Shown piece by piece: positions 1 through 5,773 of a stretch of 6,946 bases of DNA. Position 1 is the first letter of the stretch. Each line of letters starts with the position of its first letter. Made by a program: the position numbers and the translations under genes. This DNA is from an uncultured Candidatus Melainabacteria bacterium (GTDB taxonomy: Bacteria > Cyanobacteriota > Vampirovibrionia > Gastranaerophilales > Gastranaerophilaceae): positions 1 through 6,946 of the forward strand of contig CAMOQI010000045.1 of the NCBI GenBank assembly GCA_946622835.1. Reading direction: 5' to 3'. The notes under the pieces were generated by a model. It was not told where the DNA came from. It worked only from the letters and a program-made list of their open reading frames with translations, and made no database searches.

Positions 1-1827
1 GCCTATAAACAATCCGAAAAAACCGATATCTCTCTAAGAATCATTACAGACCACGCAAGATGTGTAACTTTCCTTATCACTGACGGCGTTATTCCGGGAA
101 ACGAAGGGAGAAATTATGTTCTTCGGATGATTCTAAGACGCGCTCTCCGCCACGGAAAAATCTTAGGTATGGAATTACCGTTTTTATACAAATTAGTTGA
201 TATTATTGTAAAACTCTATGGTGAAGCATATCCTGAACTTGCTCAAAACAAACAAAAAGTTATGGATATCATAAAAGCCGAAGAAGAAAGATTTAACAAA
301 ACTCTTGATAGAGGTTACAAGCTTCTGGACGAATTTATTGAGGCTAAAAAGGATATAGATGGTGAAAGCGCATTCAAATTGTACGACACATTTGGGTTCC
401 CACTCGAATTAACAAAAGAAATTGCGCAAGAAAACGGACTAAATGTAGATGAACAAGGATATAAAGCAGCAATGCAAGAACAAAAAGACCGTGCAAAAGC
501 TGCTACCACTAAGATTTCCGTAACCGGTGATATAAAATATGCCGAACTCGAACGTGAAATAGGCTCAACAGAGTTTGTAGGTTATACCCAAAACGAGTGT
601 GAAGCAAAAATTCTCGGCATCATTGAAGGAGAAGGCTTTATAGATGTTGCTCTTGACAAAACCCCATTCTATGCAGAATCAGGAGGACAAGTCGGTGACA
701 GCGGCGTAATTATTGACAAAAATACAAACGGACAAGAAATAAAGCTTGAAGTTTTAACCACATTTAAAGTCAATGATTTATTTGTTCACCGCTGCAAAAT
801 AATTAACGGCGAAGAATTTGCAGGAAAAGAAGTTTATGCCAAAATTGATTCCACAAGAAGAGAAGAAATTCGCGTTCACCACACATCTGCCCACTTATTA
901 CAAGCTGCTCTTGTAAAAGTCTTAGGAGAAGAAGTAAAGCAGGCAGGTTCTTATGTGGAAGAATCAAGAATGAGATTTGACTTTACATTCTCTCGTGCAA
1001 TGACCCCTGATGAAATCACAAAGGTTGAAGATATTATGAATCAGTGGATAGGGGAAGATTTTAATGTAGAAACACAAGTTATGGGAATAAAAGAAGCTGA
1101 ATTAACAGGGGCAACCGCTTTATTTGGCGAAAAATACGGCGATACCGTACGTGTTGTTTCCATTGTAAAAGATGGGGAATGTATTTCAAAAGAATTTTGC
1201 GGCGGAACACATGCAAATCAATTAAAAGATTTACGAATAATAAAAATTGTTTCCGAAAGCGCAATTGCAGCCGGAACAAGACGGATTGAAGCCGTAGTTT
1301 CAAAGCCTGCAATCGAATTTTTGAACGCAAAATCCTCCCAAATAGATAAGCTCGCTTCAAAATTCAAACTGCATTTTGATGAAGTTGCCCAAAGGGTAGA
1401 CAAATTATCCGAAGAAAATCGCGAATTACAAAAAAAGATTGAAAAACTCGAAGAAGAAAATGCAAGAAATAAATTTGCCACTTTCATTTCTCGAGCACAG
1501 GATATTGAAGGCGGAAAACTGTTTATATCAAAAGTTGCAGTAAACGCAAATGCAATAAAAGCAGGAATGGAATTCTTATCAAACAAACTGGGAGATAGCA
1601 TCATAGTTCTTGCCGGAGAAACAACGGTTGCGGTAAAAGTGTCTGACAACTTTGTGAAACACGGAATCAATGCAGGACAAATCGTTGGAGAAATTGCAAA
1701 AGCAACAGGTGCAAACGGCGGCGGACGTCCAAACTTTGCACAAGGCGGTGTTAAAGACCCATCAAAACTTGATGAAGTCTTAAATAAAGTTGAAACAGAT
1801 ATTAAAAATTTGTGTATTGCAAAATAA
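1..1827 (+). CDS. alaS: Alanyl-tRNA synthetase, 5'-truncated by window edge
   Basis: Cytoplasmic enzyme that charges tRNA-Ala with alanine and clears mischarged Ser/Gly. The frame is open from base 1, so the ATG at 127 is internal. 608 residues are visible; AlaRS is usually about 870-880, so roughly 260 N-terminal residues (most of the class II catalytic core) lie upstream. Visible-residue numbering: residues 12-50 match the end of the aminoacylation/tRNA-recognition region (SLRIITDHAR, then GNEGRNYVLR). GESAFKLYDTFGFP is at 121-134. The beta-barrel motif TPFYAESGGQVGDSG starts at 221. The editing domain has HTSAH (H294, H298) and CGGTH (C400, H404), the four expected zinc/editing-site ligands, all intact. 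A coiled coil spans about 468-492, and a C-Ala domain with GGGRPNFAQGG starts near 573. The TAA stop lies 24 bp before the carbonic anhydrase start on the same strand, suggesting one transcript. Nothing appears degenerate. Identification is firm. Confidence 0.97.
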   Translation, partial: AYKQSEKTDISLRIITDHARCVTFLITDGVIPGNEGRNYVLRMILRRALRHGKILGMELPFLYKLVDIIVKLYGEAYPELAQNKQKVMDIIKAEEERFNKTLDRGYKLLDEFIEAKKDIDGESAFKLYDTFGFPLELTKEIAQENGLNVDEQGYKAAMQEQKDRAKAATTKISVTGDIKYAELEREIGSTEFVGYTQNECEAKILGIIEGEGFIDVALDKTPFYAESGGQVGDSGVIIDKNTNGQEIKLEVLTTFKVNDLFVHRCKIINGEEFAGKEVYAKIDSTRREEIRVHHTSAHLLQAALVKVLGEEVKQAGSYVEESRMRFDFTFSRAMTPDEITKVEDIMNQWIGEDFNVETQVMGIKEAELTGATALFGEKYGDTVRVVSIVKDGECISKEFCGGTHANQLKDLRIIKIVSESAIAAGTRRIEAVVSKPAIEFLNAKSSQIDKLASKFKLHFDEVAQRVDKLSEENRELQKKIEKLEEENARNKFATFISRAQDIEGGKLFISKVAVNANAIKAGMEFLSNKLGDSIIVLAGETTVAVKVSDNFVKHGINAGQIVGEIAKATGANGGGRPNFAQGGVKDPSKLDEVLNKVETDIKNLCIAK

Positions 1828-1840
1828 ATTCATAGCTCAT

Positions 1841-1846
1841 AGAGGT
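1841..1846 (+). promoter_or_regulatory. Ribosome binding site deciding a TTG start
   Basis: AGAGGT lies 5 nt before the TTG at 1852-1854. There is no in-frame ATG near the beginning of the conserved carbonic anhydrase sequence, so this site supports TTG initiation. It sits inside the 24-bp alaS-carbonic anhydrase gap. Confidence 0.6.
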
Positions 1847-1851
1847 AAAAA

Positions 1852-2436
1852 TTGAAAAACATTCCGACAGTTGCAAAACAAGAGCTGGAAAAGCTTTTAA
1901 CCGGAAATAAAAACTTTATAGCGGGAAGACCTACCGCTAAAAATATGTGTCTTAAAACGCTGCAAAATCTTGCTCTATACCAAGAACCGTATGCTTGTGT
2001 ATTAAGTTGTTCTGATTCACGTGTAGTCCCTGAAATTATTTTTGATTGCGGAATCGGAGAGCTTTTTGTAGTAAGAGTTGCAGGAATTGCCGTCGGTCCA
2101 AATGTTAAAGAAAGTATTGAATACGCTGTAAAAAAACTACACGTACCGCTTTTAATTCTTCTCGGGCATGATGATTGCGGGGTTATGAAGTACGCAAACG
2201 AACAATATCCGAACATGCCTGACAATTTTCAATCAATACTTAAATCCGTATACCCTGTAATTGACGGCGTTGGCAAATTTGATTGCAATAACAAATTTGC
2301 TCAAAAACACACTTTCTGGGTAGAGGACTATTTAATGCAAAATTCTGATATAATCAGAAATTCTGTTGAAAAAAATAAATTATACATCGCTAAATGCCAC
2401 TTTAACCACCACAGCGGTGAAGTGATATTATTATAA
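1852..2436 (+). CDS. Beta-class carbonic anhydrase
   Basis: Zinc enzyme interconverting CO2 and bicarbonate; 194 residues, cytoplasmic (no signal peptide). The beta-class active site is complete: CSDSRVVPE at 53-61 supplies Cys53 (Zn), Asp55 and Arg57 (the catalytic dyad), and GHDDCG at 105-110 supplies His106 and Cys109 (Zn). FVVRVAGIAVGP (72-83) is the conserved strand/loop after the first motif. The segment between the GHDDCG motif and the C-terminal strand (about 112-175) is divergent. The start is TTG with AGAGGT 5 nt upstream. It follows alaS by 24 bp and has no visible promoter of its own, so it is probably read through from alaS. It converges on the minus-strand secreted-protein gene with only 25 bp between stops. 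The bicarbonate it makes would feed carboxylases or pH homeostasis; which one cannot be told here. The class call is secure, the physiological role is not. Confidence 0.93.
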   Translation: MKNIPTVAKQELEKLLTGNKNFIAGRPTAKNMCLKTLQNLALYQEPYACVLSCSDSRVVPEIIFDCGIGELFVVRVAGIAVGPNVKESIEYAVKKLHVPLLILLGHDDCGVMKYANEQYPNMPDNFQSILKSVYPVIDGVGKFDCNNKFAQKHTFWVEDYLMQNSDIIRNSVEKNKLYIAKCHFNHHSGEVILL

Positions 2437-2459
2437 TAGGAAAAAATTTTTAATTATAA
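2431..2459. terminator. Weak AT-only palindrome between convergent genes
   Basis: TTATAAT (2431-2437) and ATTATAA (2453-2459) are inverted, enclosing an A6/T5 run that can itself pair. It covers the last codons of the carbonic anhydrase gene and the 25-bp convergent gap. Lacking any GC in the stem it would be a feeble intrinsic terminator, but no better one is visible for either gene. Confidence 0.25.
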
Positions 2460-2461
2460 AA

Positions 2462-3127
2462 TTACTGTATAAAAAATCCGGCGTATTTAGATATTGTTCT
2501 TACTTTATTAACAAAATTCGCAACAGTTGTCGCTCTTGCCTTAAGGTTTGTTGCAGTTTGCCTTATCGCATTTATCGTTGCAATTGCATCACTTGCATTT
2601 TGAGAAGCTTTCATTAATGTTGATGCGGTTGATACTCCTTGCTTTGCCAATGTCAAATATTGCCGGCTATCTTGCGCCAAAGCCGCCATATTATTTGCTA
2701 ATGAAAGCTTATCCGCATATGACATATTTTTTATAATATCTGCAACATCCGTCTTGTTATTATTCAAATTGCCTGTATACGCACTAATAAGCTGATTAAC
2801 CAAAATATTTTTCTGCTCTTGAGTCTGTGTTGAATTAGAAAGTATTGACGAAACTTTTGAGTTTAATATTGTTGATTCTTGTGGGGTTGAAAGCTGCGAC
2901 ACTACAGATAAAAAAGAATTTTGAACAGAATTATCTATTGCTTGCGTTTGAGATTGAAAATCCGCCAATGCCTTTAAAATATCAGCAGAATTCGTTTGAG
3001 CCTGCGTTTTTGTATAAGTTCCTGGCTGACTTTGTACTAAAGGTGTTAATAAACTTGTCCAATTAAACGCATAAGAACAAGTTTGTGCAAAAATAAATAA
3101 TCCTAAGACCAAAATAATTTTTTTCAT
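2462..3127 (-). CDS. Secreted helical protein of unknown function
   Basis: I do not recognise a family. The 221-residue product begins with a clear Sec signal peptide: MKK, a hydrophobic core IILVLGLFIFA (4-14), and a probable signal peptidase I site after SYA (18-20), giving a mature protein starting FNWTSLL. The rest is rich in Q, S, T, N and A, has no cysteine after residue 17, and looks largely helical (for example DIIKNMSYADKLSLANNMAA and ASDAIATINAIRQTATNLKA). No catalytic motif, transmembrane segment or anchor is visible; it ends KYAGFFIQ. Cys17 lacks a proper lipobox, so a lipoprotein is unlikely. The start is ATG with AAGGGGG upstream (3134-3140). A candidate promoter lies at 3154-3181, so it can be a single-gene unit, with the 3198-3232 hairpin insulating it from the small gene upstream. 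It is probably a periplasmic or exported structural/adhesion-like protein, but that is only a guess. Confidence 0.85.
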   Translation of the reverse strand: MKKIILVLGLFIFAQTCSYAFNWTSLLTPLVQSQPGTYTKTQAQTNSADILKALADFQSQTQAIDNSVQNSFLSVVSQLSTPQESTILNSKVSSILSNSTQTQEQKNILVNQLISAYTGNLNNNKTDVADIIKNMSYADKLSLANNMAALAQDSRQYLTLAKQGVSTASTLMKASQNASDAIATINAIRQTATNLKARATTVANFVNKVRTISKYAGFFIQ

Positions 3128-3153
3128 TCCATACCCCCTTATATTGGTAATTT

Positions 3154-3181
3154 ACTATACAAAAAACTTGATTTCAAGCAA
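3154..3181 (-). promoter_or_regulatory. Candidate promoter of the secreted-protein gene
   Basis: On the minus strand TTGCTT (3181-3176), a 16-nt spacer and TATAGT (3159-3154) precede the start at 3127 by about 27 nt. The -10 is good, the -35 only partial. The spacer contains an inverted repeat, CTTGA-TT-TCAAG (3167-3178), which could be an operator. Confidence 0.4.
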
Positions 3182-3197
3182 TTTAAACAAAATATAG

Positions 3198-3232
3198 TTG
3201 CGCCCGCTGCAAAAATGTCGCAGCGGGCGCAA
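3198..3232 (-). terminator. GC-rich 13-bp perfect hairpin after the small gene
   Basis: TTGCGCCCGCTGC (3198-3210) and GCAGCGGGCGCAA (3220-3232) pair perfectly around a 9-nt loop. Read on the minus strand it begins 16 bp after the small gene's stop and is followed by a U-rich but interrupted tract (CTATATTTTGTTT), so it most likely terminates that transcript before the secreted-protein promoter. The tract on the plus side is weaker, and no plus-strand gene ends here. Confidence 0.65.
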
Positions 3233-3248
3233 TTTCCTCCCAATACAA

Positions 3249-3395
3249 TTACACCCTTCTTCTGGCAACAGCTAATTCACTTTTCAAGCGGGTTATCTCA
3301 TCATAAAGTTCATCTTGATCCCTATAAACATTATCAACCGCTTTACAAACTTCATCCAAAATAAAAAATCCTAAAATTGCTTCTAATATAATCAT
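3249..3395 (-). CDS. Small membrane-anchored coiled-coil protein (48 aa), unknown family
   Basis: An uninterrupted 48-codon frame with gene-like context. The product starts MIILEAILGFFIL, a short hydrophobic stretch that could insert in or lie on the membrane. A polar, strongly charged helix follows (DQDELYDEITRLKSELAVA, residues 27-45) with a heptad-like pattern, and it ends in the basic tail RRRV. An upstream in-frame ATG at 3404 would add MRI, but GAAAGGA (3410-3404) overlaps or abuts that codon and is 8 nt from the ATG at 3395, so the later start is preferred. A candidate promoter lies upstream and a strong hairpin follows the stop, giving a complete small transcription unit. It is divergent from the WYL regulator. 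The topology resembles small phage or cell-division-associated membrane coiled coils, but I cannot assign it. Confidence 0.6.
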   Translation of the reverse strand: MIILEAILGFFILDEVCKAVDNVYRDQDELYDEITRLKSELAVARRRV

Positions 3396-3427
3396 AATCC
3401 GCATCCTTTCTTTTTATATTTCTGTCA

Positions 3428-3457
3428 CATATAAATAATAATTTGCCGACATGACAA
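3428..3457 (-). promoter_or_regulatory. Candidate promoter of the small gene
   Basis: On the minus strand TTGTCA (3457-3452, 5 of 6 to consensus), an 18-nt spacer and TATATG (3433-3428) would start transcription near 3421, about 26 nt before the ATG at 3395. The -35 box occupies the same bases as the -35 box of the WYL gene promoter on the other strand. The -10 is weak. Confidence 0.4.
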
Positions 3458-3479
3458 AAACGGACGTACATGGTATTAT
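3451..3479 (+). promoter_or_regulatory. Promoter of the WYL regulator gene
   Basis: ATGACA (3451-3456, 5 of 6 to TTGACA), a 17-nt spacer and TATTAT (3474-3479) with an extended TGG just before the -10. Transcription would begin near 3486, essentially at the AAGGAGG ribosome site (3487-3493), so the leader is only about a dozen nucleotides. TGTCA (3423-3427) and TGACA (3452-3456) form a spaced inverted pair spanning the divergent promoter and could be an operator. Confidence 0.6.
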
Positions 3480-3497
3480 TTTTTATAAGGAGGAATT

Positions 3498-4460
3498 ATG
3501 GAAGATAAACCGAGATATTCAAGAATTTCAGATATACTTGATTTGGCAATTTTTATGTCATCAAAAGTTCAAGGGGTAACCCTAAACGAAATAGCACAGC
3601 GCTATAATGTTTCCCGCAGAACAGCAGAGCGTATGCGTGACAGCCTGACTTGTATTTTTCCGCAAGTCGATGAAATTGAAACTCCGGACAATCAAAAACA
3701 TTGGGGGTTTATAAATTATTCAATAAGCTCGCTTATAAACTTTTCTCCAAAAGAAGTAGCAAACATTGAGCAATATCAAAGGCGAACCACCAACAAAGAA
3801 CTGAAACAAGAACTTGGAATAACCGTTGAAAAATTAAAAGCCTTTAACAAAAAACACATTGATACGGTAGAAAACAATATTGAACTCATAATGAGAACCG
3901 AAGGATACGCTGTTCGACAAATGCCACAGTATAAGATAAGTTATGAAGATTTAAGCATAATAAGACAAGCCTTGCAAAATTCCAAAATGGTAGAAGGAAT
4001 TTATCACGACAAAAAACGCCTTATTGAACCATTGGGAATGATTTATGGTGATAAAATCTATCTGGTGGCAAAAGAAAAAGCCAAAGGAGAAGGAATATAT
4101 AATTATCTTTTACATAAATTTGAAAAACTTCAACTTACGGAAAAAACTTTTGACAAAGGAGATTTCAATCTGCAAGAATATACAAACTTATCTTTTGGGG
4201 TTTATCACGGGGACATTTTAGATGTTAAATTACTTTTTGATAAAACTTTGGCACAAGAAGCCAGTCAATACAATTTTCATCCGACCCAAAAAGGCAAATT
4301 CAATAACGACGGCACATACACCCTTTCTTTTAAAGCAAGCGGGGATAAAGAAATTATTTGGCATATTTTCAAATGGGGAAAAGGATGCAAAATTATTTCT
4401 CCAAAATCTCTTATTGAAAAGTATAAAAAATATTTAGAAGAAAATTTAGAAAATTATTAA
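3498..4460 (+). CDS. HTH/WYL-domain transcriptional regulator
   Basis: A 320-residue DNA-binding regulator. Residues 26-50 form a helix-turn-helix (GVTLNEIAQRYNVSRRTAERMRD) of the HTH_11/DeoR-like type that opens WYL proteins. Residues 75-145 are a charged helical linker. Residues about 150-215 match a WYL domain: YEDLSIIRQALQ, then RLIEPLGMIYGDKIYLVAKE, where the name-giving triplet is IYL (187-189) rather than WYL, followed by YNYLLHKFEKLQL. Residues about 235-318 look like the C-terminal WCX extension that helps oligomerisation. WYL domains are known to bind ligands, often nucleic acid or nucleotides, and regulate DNA-damage or defence genes, but many are local autoregulators. The start is ATG behind a perfect AAGGAGG. 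It has its own promoter and terminator, so it is monocistronic, and it is divergent from the small membrane gene, its most likely target besides itself. No defence genes are nearby. Confidence 0.85.
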   Translation: MEDKPRYSRISDILDLAIFMSSKVQGVTLNEIAQRYNVSRRTAERMRDSLTCIFPQVDEIETPDNQKHWGFINYSISSLINFSPKEVANIEQYQRRTTNKELKQELGITVEKLKAFNKKHIDTVENNIELIMRTEGYAVRQMPQYKISYEDLSIIRQALQNSKMVEGIYHDKKRLIEPLGMIYGDKIYLVAKEKAKGEGIYNYLLHKFEKLQLTEKTFDKGDFNLQEYTNLSFGVYHGDILDVKLLFDKTLAQEASQYNFHPTQKGKFNNDGTYTLSFKASGDKEIIWHIFKWGKGCKIISPKSLIEKYKKYLEENLENY

Positions 4461-4462
4461 AC

Positions 4463-4500
4463 AAAAAAGTTCCTTGACAGATAAACCAAGGAACTTTTTT
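4463..4500. terminator. Strong bidirectional intrinsic terminator
   Basis: AAAAAAGTTCCTTG (4463-4476) pairs perfectly with CAAGGAACTTTTTT (4487-4500) around a 10-nt loop. The GC-containing core is followed by T6 on both strands, so it can stop the WYL transcript (stop codon 4458-4460) and, from the other side, the rpsH-rplF-rplR transcript (rplR stop at 4520). Confidence 0.92.
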
Positions 4501-4519
4501 ATTACAATCGGTTCAAAAA

Positions 4520-4888
4520 TTAGAACATCAAACCTGCTTCTCTTGCGGCATCAGCCAAAGCTGCCACTCTGCCGTGGTATAAAAATCCGCCTCTGTCAAA
4601 TACAACGCATTCAATTCCTGCTTTTTTAGCTTTTTGAGCAATAGCTTCACCAACAGCTTTTGCAGCATCAATATTACCACCGTGTGATAATTTTTCTTTT
4701 AATTCTTTATCATTTGAAGATGCGGCAGCAAGTGTTACATTATTTTCATCATCAATCAATTGAGCATAAATGTGTTTTGTACTTCTATAAACCGCAAGTC
4801 TTGGGAATTCAGCAGTACCTGACAGTTTAAGTCTGATTGATCTGTGTCTTTTTTGAACTATTGGTTTTCTGGTTCTTTGTTTAATCAT
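4520..4888 (-). CDS. rplR: Large ribosomal subunit protein L18 (uL18)
   Basis: 122 residues, the normal length. L18 binds 5S rRNA with L5 and helps dock it to the central protuberance of the 50S subunit. The basic N-terminus (RTRKPIVQKRHRSIRLKLSG, 5-24) contacts RNA. The conserved core includes RLAVYRSTKHIYAQLIDD (30-47), the AKAVGEAIAQKAKKAGI helix (76-92), FDRGGFLYHGRVAALADAAR (97-116) and the typical ending EAGLMF. The start is ATG with AAAGGA about 9 nt upstream. It is the last gene of its block: a terminator stands 20 bp past its stop, where rpsE, rpmD and rplO normally follow in the spc operon. The 193-bp spacer from rplF is far longer than usual and carries hairpins and a possible promoter, so it may also be expressed separately. 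Confidence 0.97.
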   Translation of the reverse strand: MIKQRTRKPIVQKRHRSIRLKLSGTAEFPRLAVYRSTKHIYAQLIDDENNVTLAAASSNDKELKEKLSHGGNIDAAKAVGEAIAQKAKKAGIECVVFDRGGFLYHGRVAALADAAREAGLMF

Positions 4889-4909
4889 TTTATTTTATCC
4901 TTTCTACCC

Positions 4910-4940
4910 AAACCTTCTTGAAAAACCACTTCAAGGGTTT
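4910..4940 (-). repeat. Hairpin in the rplR leader
   Basis: AAACC-TT-CTTGAA (4910-4922) is inverted against TTCAAG-GGTTT (4930-4940): 11 bp with one 2-nt bulge and a 7-nt loop. It ends about 22 bp before the rplR start, directly upstream of its ribosome binding site, so it could influence L18 translation. There is no T-run after it on the minus strand, so it is not a typical terminator. Confidence 0.5.
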
Positions 4941-4963
4941 ATGCGGGCTTTTATTAACATTAA

Positions 4964-4992
4964 TTTATCATTCCATCCGCCTGCGCAATCAA
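4964..4992 (-). promoter_or_regulatory. Possible internal promoter for rplR
   Basis: On the minus strand TTGATT (4992-4987), a 17-nt spacer and GATAAA (4969-4964), each 4 of 6 to consensus. It would start transcription about 70 nt before the L18 start. Only spacing and partial matches support it. Confidence 0.25.
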
Positions 4993-5041
4993 AGATTATA
5001 ACTAATCTATATTGAAGGGGATCCCGAAATAAATTCGGGGT
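4993..5041 (-). repeat. Two adjacent inverted repeats downstream of rplF
   Basis: First, AGATTA-TAAC-TAATCT (4993-5008), a 6-bp stem with a 4-nt loop. Second, ATCCCGAA-ATAAA-TTCGGGGT (5021-5041), an 8-bp stem including one G-U pair with a 5-nt loop. The second has the look of short dispersed intergenic palindromes seen in several bacterial lineages, but one copy cannot prove that. Neither is followed by a T-run, so they are unlikely to end the rplF transcript fully. Confidence 0.5.
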
Positions 5042-5081
5042 AAGATACTCGTAATGTTCGCTCAGCTCACAAACGATTATC

Positions 5082-5621
5082 TTATTTTTTACCTGCTTTA
5101 CCGGCTTTACGTCTGATGTATTCGCCTTCGTACTTAATACCTTTTCCTTTGTATACTTCAGGTTTACGTTTTGATCTAATTAAAGCTGCAACATCACCTA
5201 CCATTTGTTTGTTAGAACCCTTAACGGTGATTTTTGTATTAGCATCAACAGTGATTGTAATACCTTCCGGCGGAACGATATCAACAGGGTGAGAATAACC
5301 CAAAGCCATATTCAAGGTTTTACCTTGCATTTGCGCTCTGTAACCAACACCGTTGATTTCAAGTTTCTTTTCAAATCCGTCTTTTACACCGTGAATAGCA
5401 TTAGCAACCAAAGTTCTTGACAAACCGTAAAGCGCATCAGTTTCACGAGAAGTGCCTACTTTTGATAATACAACTTGATTATTTTCTATTTTTACTTCAA
5501 TTTCAGGGCGAACGTTAACGGATTCAGTACCTAAAGGTCCTTTTGCGCTAACTAATTGTCCTTCTATTTTTACTTCAACCCCTGATGGGATATCTATAGG
5601 TTTTTTACCAATTCTTGACAT
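5082..5621 (-). CDS. rplF: Large ribosomal subunit protein L6 (uL6)
   Basis: 179 residues, full length. L6 sits at the base of the L7/L12 stalk near the sarcin-ricin loop and the factor-binding site of the 50S subunit. It shows the usual two-lobed architecture: MSRIGKKPIDIPSGVEVKI at the N-terminus, RTLVANAIHGVKDGF (69-83) and GVGYRA (91-96) at the lobe junction, and the family signature PEVYKGKGIKYEGEYIRRKAG (154-174) followed by a lysine-rich tail. The start is ATG with AAGGAG 8 nt upstream. It lies between rpsH (152 bp upstream) and rplR (193 bp downstream) in canonical spc order, but such spacers are unusual because these genes are normally almost contiguous. No damage or odd residues are visible. 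Confidence 0.98.
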   Translation of the reverse strand: MSRIGKKPIDIPSGVEVKIEGQLVSAKGPLGTESVNVRPEIEVKIENNQVVLSKVGTSRETDALYGLSRTLVANAIHGVKDGFEKKLEINGVGYRAQMQGKTLNMALGYSHPVDIVPPEGITITVDANTKITVKGSNKQMVGDVAALIRSKRKPEVYKGKGIKYEGEYIRRKAGKAGKK

Positions 5622-5661
5622 TTTCTTTTCTCCTTGTGGTATATTTGTGTACTTTCTTTAA

Positions 5662-5771
5662 AGTCTTTAGGACGTTAAGACGATGGGACGATAAGTTCGT
5701 TTCATTTTTGATTCTTGTTTAAAAAACCTTATTTGAACTTAAAGACTTAACGTCTTATAGTCTTATCGACT
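5662..5771 (-). repeat. Two opposed tandem octamer arrays in the rpsH-rplF spacer
   Basis: On the plus strand 5662-5693 reads as four octamers: AGTCTTTA, GGACGTTA, AGACGATG, GGACGATA. On the minus strand 5771-5740 also reads as four: AGTCGATA, AGACTATA, AGACGTTA, AGTCTTTA. All are variants of AGWCGWTA. The arrays face each other across a 46-bp AT-rich core, so the rpsH-rplF transcript could form a long, imperfect hairpin in several registers. The array almost abuts the rpsH stop codon (5774) and ends about 40 bp before the rplF start. Confidence 0.7.
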
Positions 5772-5773
5772 TT

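Noticed and set aside
315..509. Minus-strand open frame inside alaS
   Set aside because: It is fully overlapped by an unmistakable conserved synthetase frame, has no ribosome site and gives a low-complexity S/F-rich product.
1079..1670. Two minus-strand open frames opposite the alaS editing and coiled-coil regions
   Set aside because: They are antisense shadows of conserved sequence; the products are leucine/arginine- or serine/phenylalanine-rich, as expected from reading the opposite strand of AT-rich coding DNA.
1830..2225. 131-codon minus-strand frame opposite the carbonic anhydrase
   Set aside because: It covers the active-site motifs of a clear beta-carbonic anhydrase in antisense and shows no family features of its own.
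2548..3066. Plus-strand frames opposite the secreted-protein gene
   Set aside because: No ribosome site or promoter; the minus-strand gene has a signal peptide, a good ribosome site and better coding character.
3068..3127. Lipoprotein signal around Cys17 of the secreted protein
   Set aside because: The residues before the cysteine (A-Q-T) do not fit a lipobox, while SYA just after is a good signal peptidase I site.
3161..3178. Terminator reading CTTG-AAAT-CAAG-T6 on the minus strand
   Set aside because: A 4-5 bp stem is too weak, and it would lie inside the promoter of the secreted gene.
4222..4437. 71-codon frame within the WYL gene in another frame
   Set aside because: Out-of-frame shadow of the WCX-region coding sequence; no independent start signals.
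5205..5420. Plus-strand frame opposite rplF
   Set aside because: It is antisense to conserved L6 sequence and has no initiation signals.
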